Shown here one piece after another: positions 1 through 6,789 of a DNA stretch of 50,921 nt. Below the pieces are notes generated by a model. It was not told where the DNA came from, searched no databases, and worked only from the letters and a program-made list of their open reading frames with translations. Position 1 is the first letter of the stretch. Every line of letters starts with the position of its first letter. The stretch spans positions 1 to 50,921 of the forward strand of contig JAJZXK010000010.1 of the NCBI GenBank assembly GCA_021806565.1, in the 5' to 3' direction. The stretch is from Bacillota bacterium (lineage in GTDB: Bacteria; Bacillota; Sulfobacillia; RBS10-35; JAJYVN01). The translations under genes were made by a program, and so were the position numbers.

Positions 1-12
1 AACCTGCTTCAT
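1..12 (-). CDS. Possible start of a TnpB-like protein, cut by the window edge
   Basis: Only four codons are visible (ATG at 12-10, reading Met-Lys-Gln-Val) before the gene leaves the window leftwards. The call rests on context: just upstream lie a TATACT-like -10 hexamer and an imperfect palindrome of the kind found at the left end of IS200/IS605 elements. IS605 OrfB/TnpB proteins often begin Met-Lys-x-Val. No ribosome binding site is obvious. The identity is inferred and could be wrong, because almost no coding sequence is present. Confidence 0.35.
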
Positions 13-18
13 GTCCAT

Positions 19-50
19 AGTATAGCACGTTCGCTGCATGCGAACACGTG
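19..50 (-). mobile_element. IS200/IS605-like left-end hairpin and -10 box
   Basis: Positions 26-50 form an imperfect hairpin (CACGTTCGC, loop TGCAT, GCGAACACGTG, with a 2-nt bulge). A TATACT hexamer on the minus strand lies at 24-19, immediately before the putative tnpB start. Subterminal hairpins are characteristic of the left ends of IS200/IS605 elements, where Y1 transposases bind single-stranded DNA. The exact element boundary cannot be fixed from one copy. Confidence 0.45.
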
Positions 51-68
51 AGGGAGGCGCGCCCCTGT

Positions 69-90
69 CCCACGGCTGAAGCCGGGGGCA
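69..90 (-). repeat. IS605-type right-end / omegaRNA-like hairpin, copy a
   Basis: This is a short stem (CCCACGGCT and AGCCGGGGGC around a GA turn). It is nearly identical to the hairpins at 6751-6775 and 50815-50840 and related to those at 40183-40208 and 9253-9279. At 50815 the same motif directly follows a tnpB stop codon, which identifies the family. Here no tnpB frame lies upstream on the minus strand, so it is a scar. It sits just before the decayed VOC gene. Confidence 0.6.
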
Positions 91-114
91 TCTACGGGTC
101 GCGCCGGGATCTGT

Positions 115-714
115 GTGATCCAGGCCTGGTCGCAGCCCCCCTGGAGGTGGCCGATCTCGACCGGGCGAGTGGATTCTGCGCCGGGCTGAGGCTCCGGCCG
201 GCGCACCGCAACGCCCGGCAGGTCTTCTTCTGGATCGGAGCGCCTCAGCAACACCTACAGATCCTCGGTCTGTGGCTTGCCGCCGGCGGATCGCACGCCG
301 CAAGAGCGCCACATCGCCTTCCGCGTGGAGCGGGAGGACCTGGAGCGGCAGTGGCTGGATCAGCGGGCCAGCCGTCCAAGGGGGCTCTTCGGGCGGCCGC
401 CGCTGGAACCCGTCGTCCACACCTGGATACTGGCGACCTGCCTGTATTTCGACCATCCCGACGGCAGCGAACTGGAGTTGATCGCGCCGCTGCGCGGTGA
501 AGCGCCGCGATATGTGGAGGGCGTGCGCCATCCGCCGTTCCTCGGCGAATGGCGCCGGTTGACGGCCGAGGCCCGAAAGCCGCACGGATGGGCGGCAGGG
601 TCGGCCCACCCCCGACGCCGCGACCTCAGGCCGGATGGCTCGCCGCGGCCGCCGCTTGCGGGGAGTCCGCTGCGATCTGCATCAGTTCGATGCGGTTACC
701 GTCCGGGTCGGTGA
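115..714 (+). pseudogene. Glyoxalase/VOC-fold protein, frameshifted
   Basis: Three reading frames together spell one VOC (vicinal oxygen chelate) domain. A likely GTG start at 115 gives Val-Ile-Gln. A shift near 135-141 enters a frame reading LEVADLDRASGF through QVFFWIGAPQQHLQILGLW. A further one-base shift near 270-277 enters a frame with RHIAFRVERED, then FDHPDGSELELI, the metal-ligand-bearing end of such domains. The last frame stays open to 714, but homology seems to end near 520-560. VOC enzymes are small metal-dependent lyases, isomerases or dioxygenases. Two separate frameshifts argue for a real pseudogene, and IS debris lies just upstream. An intact VOC gene converges from the other side. 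Confidence 0.6.
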
Positions 715-1051
715 GCCAGGCCTGGGCGTTGTGGTCCCGGCCCACGCGGGAAGGACCGTCCGCCCGCACGCCGCGGGCCTCCAGTTCCGCGAGCGTGGCG
801 CCCAGATCGTCGACTACCAGGCACAGGTGCCGGTAGGAGCTGCCCGCCGGCGGCCGGCCCGGTTGAACGTTCCGGTCCGGGAACAGCTCCAGGAAGTCCG
901 CACCCCGCACCTGCAGGTAGACGATCCGGGTCTCACCCTTGTCGTTGTTCAGTCGAAAGGCCTCACGCAGCCCGAGCCCGTCCACGTACCACTTCAGGCT
1001 GCGCTCGAGGTCGGAAACCCCGTAGGCCGCATGCCCGATGCCGGTGATCAT
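626..1051 (-). CDS. VOC family (glyoxalase-like) protein
   Basis: This 141-residue protein is one VOC unit of two beta-alpha-beta-beta-beta modules. It opens ITGIGHAAYGVSDLERS and ends its domain with LTDPDGNRIELMQI, the usual C-terminal signature in which Glu and a preceding His act as metal ligands. The substrate cannot be told from sequence; lactoylglutathione lyase, bleomycin-resistance-like and dioxygenase branches share the fold. The ATG at 1051 was chosen over an upstream start at 1108 because the domain begins there and a GGGTGGG purine run precedes it. It has no signal peptide and is probably cytoplasmic. The C-terminus is a short Ala-rich tail. Confidence 0.75.
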   Translation of the reverse strand: MITGIGHAAYGVSDLERSLKWYVDGLGLREAFRLNNDKGETRIVYLQVRGADFLELFPDRNVQPGRPPAGSSYRHLCLVVDDLGATLAELEARGVRADGPSRVGRDHNAQAWLTDPDGNRIELMQIAADSPQAAAAASHPA

Positions 1052-1188
1052 CGACGCCCACCCACCCTTACCCCATATCCGCCCCGGCCTTCTCTTCGTC
1101 CCAGCCATGCGCCCCCCTGCGGACGCCGAGGCGGGCGGGGCATCGTGCCCCGCCCGCCCTGCAGTTCGCGGAGCGATCGCCCCTGCGG

Positions 1189-2619
1189 CTACTGCCCGCC
1201 GCCGAAGCTGAGGGCGGCACCGCCGGCCGGAGCGGCGGGCGCGGCGTAGTGGTCCTCGCCGCTGACCTCCTCCAGGGAGCGGCCCGAAGGCTCCGGCAGC
1301 ACCAGGGTGATCAGCATACCGACCAGCGAGAGCGCGAAGGTCAGCGTCAGGGTACCGGTCAGGCCGAGGTAGTGGTTGAGCAGCGGGAAGGCGAACACTC
1401 CGATGAACGCGCCGAACTTGGCCACTCCGGCAGAGATCCCGTGACCCGTGGAGCGGGCGCTCACCGGATACAGCTCGGCCGACAGCACGAAGGTAGTGCA
1501 GTTGGGACCGAACTCGGCAAAGAAGTAGCTCAGGCCGTACACCAGCAGGAACGGTACCACCAAGTGGGTCAGACCCGGGATGACGCCGATCGCGAGAAAG
1601 GCCAGGCCCATCAGGCCGAACCCGATCAACTGCAGCCGGCGGTGGCCGATGCGGTCCATGTACAGGAAGGACAGCACGTAGCCGGGTACCGCCGCGAGGG
1701 TGAACAGGATCAGGCTCCAGGACATCATCGCCATGGGGCCGGCGCCGGGCGCGAGGTCGTGGAGGATCAGCGGGGTGGAGATCGTGTTGCCGTAGTACGC
1801 ATAGTCGAAGATGAACCAGGTGCCCGCGGTGCCGAACAGCATCAGCAGGTAGCGGGGATTGGTGATGAACTCCTTGAAGGAGAGGCGGATCCGCCCTTCG
1901 GCCGGGGCCGGGGCCGCGGCTCGCACGCTGCCACCTGAGAAGCGGTCCAGTGCCGCAGCGGCGCCCCGGGCGTCGCCCCGCACGCGGGCTGTGAAGCGCG
2001 GGCTCTCAGGCATCGTGCGCCGGAAGTAGATGACCGCCAGCGCCGGAAGCGCACCGAGTCCGAGCATCCAGCGCCAGGCCAGATCCGAGGGTACCCCGGA
2101 GGCCAAGAGCGTCAAAGCGACGACGGGACCGACGACCAATCCCAGCGCCTGCATCGAAAAGACGAGCGTGACCAGCTTGCCACGATCCCGCTTGTTGGCG
2201 TACTCGCTCATGATCACGGCGCTGACAGGGTAATCGCCACCGATTCCAACCCCCAGGAGGAAGCGGAAGGCGATCAGCCAGATCAGGTTTGGCGCGAAGG
2301 CGGAGCCAATGGCAGCGACGGCCATGATGGCCGCTTCCACGCCGTAAATGGCCTTGCGACCGAAAACGTCCGCCAAGCGGCCGAAGAGGAATGCCCCCAG
2401 GAAGGCGGCGGCGAGCGAGACGCTGCCGACCAGACCGATCGCCCCGCTGCTGAGATGCCAGTTCTTGGCGATCAGCGTCATGGCGGCGCCGATGATGAAC
2501 AGGTCGTATGCGTCGGTGAAAAAGCCCATGCCTGCCGTAAGCGCTGCCCGCAGATGGAACAGCCCAAGCGGGGCCTCGTCCAAAGCCTCACTCAGTCCAC
2601 GGGCGCTCGGTGCGGACAC
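1189..2619 (-). CDS. MFS transporter, phosphate:H+ symporter (PHS) type
   Basis: This 476-residue protein has about 12 hydrophobic segments. It carries features of the PHS branch of the major facilitator superfamily (Pho84-like): FFTDAYDLFIIG in helix 1, FGRLADVFGRKAIYG in the loop 2-3 MFS motif, and GIGGDYPVSAVIMSEYANK in helix 4, the family signature. It ends LPEPSGRSLEEVSGED, as many sugar/phosphate MFS members do. It probably couples solute uptake (phosphate or an organic acid) to protons across the cell membrane. The GTG at 2619 is preceded by GGGAGGGG at good spacing, which decides the start over a longer frame opening at 2727. It is divergent from nothing and stands alone between two other minus-strand genes. 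Confidence 0.8.
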   Translation of the reverse strand: MSAPSARGLSEALDEAPLGLFHLRAALTAGMGFFTDAYDLFIIGAAMTLIAKNWHLSSGAIGLVGSVSLAAAFLGAFLFGRLADVFGRKAIYGVEAAIMAVAAIGSAFAPNLIWLIAFRFLLGVGIGGDYPVSAVIMSEYANKRDRGKLVTLVFSMQALGLVVGPVVALTLLASGVPSDLAWRWMLGLGALPALAVIYFRRTMPESPRFTARVRGDARGAAAALDRFSGGSVRAAAPAPAEGRIRLSFKEFITNPRYLLMLFGTAGTWFIFDYAYYGNTISTPLILHDLAPGAGPMAMMSWSLILFTLAAVPGYVLSFLYMDRIGHRRLQLIGFGLMGLAFLAIGVIPGLTHLVVPFLLVYGLSYFFAEFGPNCTTFVLSAELYPVSARSTGHGISAGVAKFGAFIGVFAFPLLNHYLGLTGTLTLTFALSLVGMLITLVLPEPSGRSLEEVSGEDHYAAPAAPAGGAALSFGGGQ

Positions 2620-2757
2620 GATTGCGTCCCCTCCCTGTCCTCGTGCAACCCGGCGACCGCTCGACACCGGGGGGCATCGGAGCCGCCGGCCACAGCGTAA
2701 CAGGGGCAGGTCAACATCCGGTTGCACCCGCGTGAAGATTGCGTGAAGGAGGCGCGC

Positions 2758-4008
2758 TCAGGTCAGGCCGCCCAACCCGTGGGCTGTGTCGATCGGGCGC
2801 TGGTATGCGTCGACCGCACCGGAAAGCACGTCGGCCACCCGCACGACCTGGCGCGCGGCCGCGGATTCCAGCACCGCCATCGCGCAGGCCAGGTCCGCCA
2901 GTCCCTGATCGCCGTCGGCCTCCATCGTGGGCCCGCCAGAGACGGCACGCAGGAAATCCAGGAACTGGAGCGCCTTGGTGTCGCGGATGCCGCCTGGAAA
3001 CCAGGCGTCCTGCTGCGCCTCGGCACCGGCCAGCGAGGCCAGATCCACCTCGGCGCCACCCTCCGGCTGCCAGCGCCGGCCCTTGAGCACCCCGCGCCCG
3101 CCGTACACGACCGGCCCGCCCGGCCAGAAGGTGGGATCCCCGTGTCCGGCCCAGGAAAAACTGACGTGGCCGAGTCCCCCCGTCGCGAGCCGGAAGACGG
3201 CGTGAAAGGTGTCCTCCACGTCCGGGTGCACCCGCTGCGACACCGAGCCGTCCGGCCCGGGCGTCACACGCTCCGGCGCGAACCGGGCCGTCATCGCCGT
3301 CACCTCGGCGACCTCGCCGGCGACGGCGCGAATGTGATCGAACTGATGCACGCCGATATCGATGCTCGGCCCACCGCCGGCTTCGAGCTTGCGGTGCCGC
3401 CAGGGCGTCTCGGCGACGATGCGGTCGGGCGACCAGGCACCCGTACCCACCCCGCCCATCAGCACCATTTCCACCGGACCGACCACGCCGCCGCGCACCG
3501 CCCAGGCCTGCAGTCGCACCGTGGCGTCATAGGCCACCCCCTCGGCGACGCCCAAAACACGCCCATGGCGGAGGGCCGCTTCCACCATCGCCCGACCGGC
3601 GCGGACCGAGACCGCCAAGGGCTTTTCGCACAGCACGTGCACACCGGCCTCCAGGCAGGCGATCGCCTGGGTGTGGTGGAGATGGACCGGGGTCAACAGC
3701 AGAACCGCATCCACGCAGCCAGCATCCAGCATGGCGCGCACATCGCCGAAGCACTCGGGCAGGGTGTCGGGGTGCACATCGCTGACGTAGAGGTGCTCGG
3801 CGGCCAGCGGATCGCCCGGCGCGCCCACCGGCGGCCTGGGAGCGGGCCCTTCGCCGCGCCGTCGGAACGCCATCGCCCCGGCGGTGGTCCGGCCGACCAG
3901 CGCCGTGATGCGAAAGTCCGCCAATCCTGCCTGCAGCAACGCCCGCATACCCCGCAGGTGCGAAGGCAGGATGCGCGCCGTACCGACGATGCCGATCCGC
4001 AGCAACAC
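2758..4008 (-). CDS. Gfo/Idh/MocA family oxidoreductase
   Basis: This 416-residue cytoplasmic NAD(P)-dependent dehydrogenase has an N-terminal Rossmann fold beginning LLRIGIVGTARILPSHLRG, followed by VDAVLLLTPVHLHHTQAI and the family hallmark HVLCEKPLAV, whose Lys is catalytic. The C-terminal alpha/beta domain carries GGPSIDIGVHQFDHIRAVAG, the usual DxxxH region. Such enzymes oxidise or epimerise sugars, inositols and related polyols; the substrate is not determined. The start is taken as the GTG at 4008 because GGGAGTGG lies just upstream and the Rossmann fold begins two codons later. It may serve carbohydrate catabolism, but no other sugar pathway gene is adjacent. Confidence 0.8.
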   Translation of the reverse strand: MLLRIGIVGTARILPSHLRGMRALLQAGLADFRITALVGRTTAGAMAFRRRGEGPAPRPPVGAPGDPLAAEHLYVSDVHPDTLPECFGDVRAMLDAGCVDAVLLLTPVHLHHTQAIACLEAGVHVLCEKPLAVSVRAGRAMVEAALRHGRVLGVAEGVAYDATVRLQAWAVRGGVVGPVEMVLMGGVGTGAWSPDRIVAETPWRHRKLEAGGGPSIDIGVHQFDHIRAVAGEVAEVTAMTARFAPERVTPGPDGSVSQRVHPDVEDTFHAVFRLATGGLGHVSFSWAGHGDPTFWPGGPVVYGGRGVLKGRRWQPEGGAEVDLASLAGAEAQQDAWFPGGIRDTKALQFLDFLRAVSGGPTMEADGDQGLADLACAMAVLESAAARQVVRVADVLSGAVDAYQRPIDTAHGLGGLT

Positions 4009-4092
4009 GCCACTCCCAGTCCGGCCGCAGCCGCGGCCACGGTGGCGGTTATCCGCCCCGTCCGTGCGCTCCTGCCTCCTTGACGGCCAGGT

Positions 4093-4121
4093 TTGTCCTT
4101 TGGCCCGCGAAAGGGCATGAT
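4093..4121 (+). promoter_or_regulatory. Weak sigma-A-like promoter for the gene at 4232
   Basis: TTGTCC (4093-4098) and CATGAT (4116-4121) are separated by 17 bp, each matching four of six consensus bases. It lies in the divergent gap between the Gfo/Idh gene and the small gene at 4232. It is a sequence match only. Confidence 0.25.
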
Positions 4122-4231
4122 GATCGGTGGCCGGGGCGGCTGCACCCCGGACCGGCGAGTACTCGAACGCTGCGGGGAGCCGGCCGGCGCCCACGTCGCG
4201 GCCGCCCGCACGGAGTCGGCAGGTGGTTGCC

Positions 4232-4639
4232 ATGCAGGTCGTCCACTGGAACGGGAACCGCTTCGGTCCGGCCGACCTCTTCCGGGTGGCCCGCGAGGCC
4301 CGCGCGCGCTCCTGGCTTGGAGAGGGAGGGCGCCGCTTTCTTTACCACGCGGGCGTCTGCCTCGCGGTGGATCGCTCCCTGACCCCCGAGCAATCGCTGC
4401 AATTGGACGCCCTGTTGACCGAGTTGCGGCGTTTGGGAAGCGCCTGCCTGCAGCATGCGCCGGCCGTATCCCGCGAAGGCGGCGGGACCGCGCCGGATCT
4501 GGAGGCACTGGAGCGGGAACTGGCCTCGCTGCGTCTGTTTCTGGCCGCGGCCACCGAGCGCGTCGAGGCGCACTGGCAGCGGCTCCAGCGCCGCAAGCAG
4601 GGTCTGCCCCCCGACAGCGGCCCCGACATTTACCTCTAG
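4232..4639 (+). CDS. Small protein of unknown function
   Basis: This 135-residue, probably cytoplasmic protein is not recognised. It opens MQVVHWNGNRFGPADLFRV and continues with a helical middle (LTPEQSLQLDALLTELRRLG). A C-terminal helix (LEALERELASLRLFLAAA) looks coiled-coil-prone, before a basic stretch and an IYL terminus. The ATG at 4232 follows GGCAGGTGG at about 5 nt, which supports it over an upstream in-frame ATG at 4127. It is transcribed away from the oxidoreductase gene. It lacks a signal peptide and membrane segments. The reading frame has the expected high GC at third positions, so it is probably a true gene. Confidence 0.6.
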   Translation: MQVVHWNGNRFGPADLFRVAREARARSWLGEGGRRFLYHAGVCLAVDRSLTPEQSLQLDALLTELRRLGSACLQHAPAVSREGGGTAPDLEALERELASLRLFLAAATERVEAHWQRLQRRKQGLPPDSGPDIYL

Positions 4640-4763
4640 CCGGCCGAGAAAGGCGGGCACTTCGATCCCCAAGCGCGGTTGCAGCCGCAGCCGTAGTTAA
4701 ATTATAGATGGAGTAGACGGCCCAAACGGCCAGCGGCCCGGTGCGCGGACAACCCGCGTGGTG

Positions 4764-4769
4764 TATACT
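4764..4769 (+). promoter_or_regulatory. -10-like hexamer before the BNR lipoprotein
   Basis: TATACT lies in a locally AT-rich stretch (4690-4770), unusual for this GC-rich window. No good -35 hexamer sits at 17 bp. If real, transcription would start near 4776 and give a leader of about 170 nt before the GTG at 4948. Confidence 0.3.
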
Positions 4770-4818
4770 TTGCGCGCTGAGGCAGGCCGCGTTGCGGTCG
4801 GCCTCGACCCCCTGAGGA

Positions 4819-4893
4819 ACCGACAATCCAAGATCCCCGGGTCCCGCGGGACACGGCCAGTGGGCCACCACAAGGCTTAGTCTGCTTTGTCGG
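4819..4893 (+). ncRNA. Candidate structured leader RNA, class unknown
   Basis: ACCGACAA (4819-4826) pairs perfectly with TTGTCGGT (4886-4893), enclosing a 59-nt interior. That interior holds two further short hairpins: GTCCC/GGGAC around GC, and GGCC/GGCC around AGTG. The layout resembles a multibranched riboswitch or attenuator in the 5' leader of the lipoprotein gene at 4948. I do not recognise a known riboswitch core and it does not fit a tRNA. Pairing by chance is possible in GC-rich DNA, although the 8-bp closing stem is AC-rich rather than pure GC. Confidence 0.3.
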
Positions 4894-4947
4894 TGGATGG
4901 AACCGCCAGCCGCTTCCTGTCGTCCTGCCCGATGGAGGGGCATCCGC

Positions 4948-6732
4948 GTGCGCTTGCATTGGGCCTGGACCGTCATCCTCGCGCTTACCTGTGCCGCCGG
5001 CTGCGGCCGTTCCTGGCCGACGGGCGCGCTTGGGCACGCCCCCACACCGGTGCCGTTGGCCGGAGGCGACACCGCAACGGCTCTGGCGGCCCCGGCCCCC
5101 CTGGCGGCGGCCCCCGCCGTGCAGGTGCAGCGGTCGCCCCTGGCCGGGATCGACATACACGCCGTGGACCTCCACGCCGGCCGCGGGGCGGCCGTCGCCA
5201 CGCGAGGCTGTTACGGCGGCAGCGGCTGCACCGGCATCCTGCTGTGGACGGCCGACGCCCGGCGGGGTTGGCACGTGGCGGACACAACCGCGTGGCCGCT
5301 GCGCAGCCTGCACTTTGCGGGGGCCCGCGGCTGGGCGGTCGGTGGGAACTGCCCGCCGGCCGTGCCCACGCAACCCTGCACCGGGGCTCTGCTGCAGACA
5401 TCCGACGGCGGCCGCACCTGGCACGTCCTCTACCGCAGCACGGGCTCCGGCATCCGGCGCGCCATACCCACCGGCCGCCAGGGCGGATGGCTGGAGACGG
5501 CCGCCGGGGACCTCTGGCACACCAGCGACGGCGGCCGTGACTGGCAACCGGCAAAGATCCCCTGCGCGCATGGCGGCGCCGGACCGCTGGCGTTCTCCGG
5601 CACCAGCGGCTGGCTCGTCTGTGGGTCCGGCACCCTCTACCGCACCGACGACGGCGGCTCGCACTGGCGGGCGGCCGGCGCGGCGGCGCTGCCGGCCGGT
5701 GTAGCCGGGATCGCGGCCGCCTCCGGCGCGCTCTGGGCCCGCACCCTCGCCTCGGCGCCCTCGCTGTGGCTCTCCCTCAACGCGGGCCGGAACTGGCGGC
5801 CGGCGGCGGGCACACTGGGCGGGGCCGACATCACTGCGCTCCACGCCAACTCGGGACGCCGGGCCTATGCGGTCGTCGGCCTCGGACCGCGCGGCGCGGT
5901 CGTCCACACCACGGATGGCGGCCGTACCTGGACACCCGTCTACCCGAGGTCCGGCGCGCCGCTTGCCACGACGGGCATGCGGTCGCTCAGCTTCTTCGGG
6001 GCCCAGCGCGGCCTGGCGCTCGGGATGGCCGCCGGCCCGCGCACGCTCTGGCAAACGGCCGACGCGGGCCGCTCCTGGCAGGCGGCCGGGGCACTGCCGG
6101 CCGAAGCGGTCGTGGTCGACTGGGCCTTTCGCACCCCGTCGCTGGGGTGGGCGGTGCTCTCCATCCGGGGAGGCACTCCCAGGCTGTATGGGACCAACGA
6201 CGGCGGACGCAACTGGACGCCCGTCTCCGCCGCCGCGGGGTTGGTCCCCTCCGCGGTGACTCCGGCCGGTCCGACCGGCCTGCGCCTGGAAGCGGCCGGG
6301 CGCCTCTACCGCCTGGACGCCGGCGGCCACCCGGTGCCGCTGGGCCGCACGCCCGACCTGACCAACCTCGATTTCACCGGAAGCCGGCACGGGTGGGCGA
6401 TCGCCCGCGGCGAGGTGCAACAGACGCGCGACGGCGGCTCCCGCTGGACGGCCGTTCCGCTCCCGCCCGGCTGGGCGGCGGTGGACCTGTCCTTTCCGCG
6501 GCCGCAGGACGGCTGGGTTCTCGCCCAGCAGGCCTGCGCCAACGACAACGGTTGTCCCTTCGCCTTGGCCCACACGACCGACGGGGGCCTCACCTGGTCG
6601 TGGGGGGCGATGGGACGGCTGCAACCCACCGACGTCGTCTTCAGTGGCCCGGCGACGGGCTGGCTCGTCACGACTTACGGAGGCCTGTACCGGACGACGG
6701 ACGGCGGGCGCAGTTGGTCGCGCCTGTCGTGA
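4948..6732 (+). CDS. BNR/Asp-box beta-propeller lipoprotein
   Basis: This 594-residue exported protein has an N-terminus (MRLHWAWTVILALTCAAGC) that is a signal peptide ending in a lipobox-like Cys, so it is probably anchored to the outer face of the membrane. The body carries many Asp-box repeats of the type S/T-x-D-x-G-x-x-W, for example TSDGGRTW, TSDGGRDW, TDDGGSHW, TTDGGRTW and TTDGGRSW, each closing a propeller blade. This arrangement is typical of Ycf48-like and sialidase-fold propellers. No sialidase arginine triad is evident, so a structural or binding role is more likely than catalysis. The GTG at 4948 is chosen because GGAGGGG precedes it by 7 nt. The gene converges with the antiporter at 6790. 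Confidence 0.75.
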   Translation: MRLHWAWTVILALTCAAGCGRSWPTGALGHAPTPVPLAGGDTATALAAPAPLAAAPAVQVQRSPLAGIDIHAVDLHAGRGAAVATRGCYGGSGCTGILLWTADARRGWHVADTTAWPLRSLHFAGARGWAVGGNCPPAVPTQPCTGALLQTSDGGRTWHVLYRSTGSGIRRAIPTGRQGGWLETAAGDLWHTSDGGRDWQPAKIPCAHGGAGPLAFSGTSGWLVCGSGTLYRTDDGGSHWRAAGAAALPAGVAGIAAASGALWARTLASAPSLWLSLNAGRNWRPAAGTLGGADITALHANSGRRAYAVVGLGPRGAVVHTTDGGRTWTPVYPRSGAPLATTGMRSLSFFGAQRGLALGMAAGPRTLWQTADAGRSWQAAGALPAEAVVVDWAFRTPSLGWAVLSIRGGTPRLYGTNDGGRNWTPVSAAAGLVPSAVTPAGPTGLRLEAAGRLYRLDAGGHPVPLGRTPDLTNLDFTGSRHGWAIARGEVQQTRDGGSRWTAVPLPPGWAAVDLSFPRPQDGWVLAQQACANDNGCPFALAHTTDGGLTWSWGAMGRLQPTDVVFSGPATGWLVTTYGGLYRTTDGGRSWSRLS

Positions 6733-6750
6733 ACCGGCGGCCCTGAACCT

Positions 6751-6775
6751 CCCCACGGCTGAAGCCGGGGGCTTG
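6751..6775 (-). repeat. IS605-type right-end / omegaRNA-like hairpin, copy b
   Basis: CCCCACGGCT and AGCCGGGGGC surround a GA turn, followed by CTTGC on the plus strand. On the minus strand the surrounding bases match those at 40183-40208 for more than 30 positions except in the stem. No tnpB frame is adjacent; the element lies alone between two convergent genes, where it may now serve as a transcription terminator. Confidence 0.6.
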
Positions 6776-6789
6776 CGCCGCGATCTCGG

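Noticed and set aside
2722-4083. 453-codon plus-strand frame over the Gfo/Idh gene
   Set aside because: His/Arg-rich shadow; the minus strand carries a clear dehydrogenase with its catalytic EKP motif.
4819-4893. tRNA-like cloverleaf
   Set aside because: Length and closing stem are suggestive, but no T-loop consensus, anticodon arm or conserved D-loop Gly pair is present.
4702-6756. 684-codon open frame antisense to the BNR lipoprotein
   Set aside because: Arg/Gly/Pro-rich composition with no family motif; a shadow of the GC-rich gene on the other strand.
6751-6775. Ordinary intrinsic terminator
   Set aside because: It may terminate, but near-identity with four other copies, one just after a tnpB stop, makes an IS605 right end the better name.
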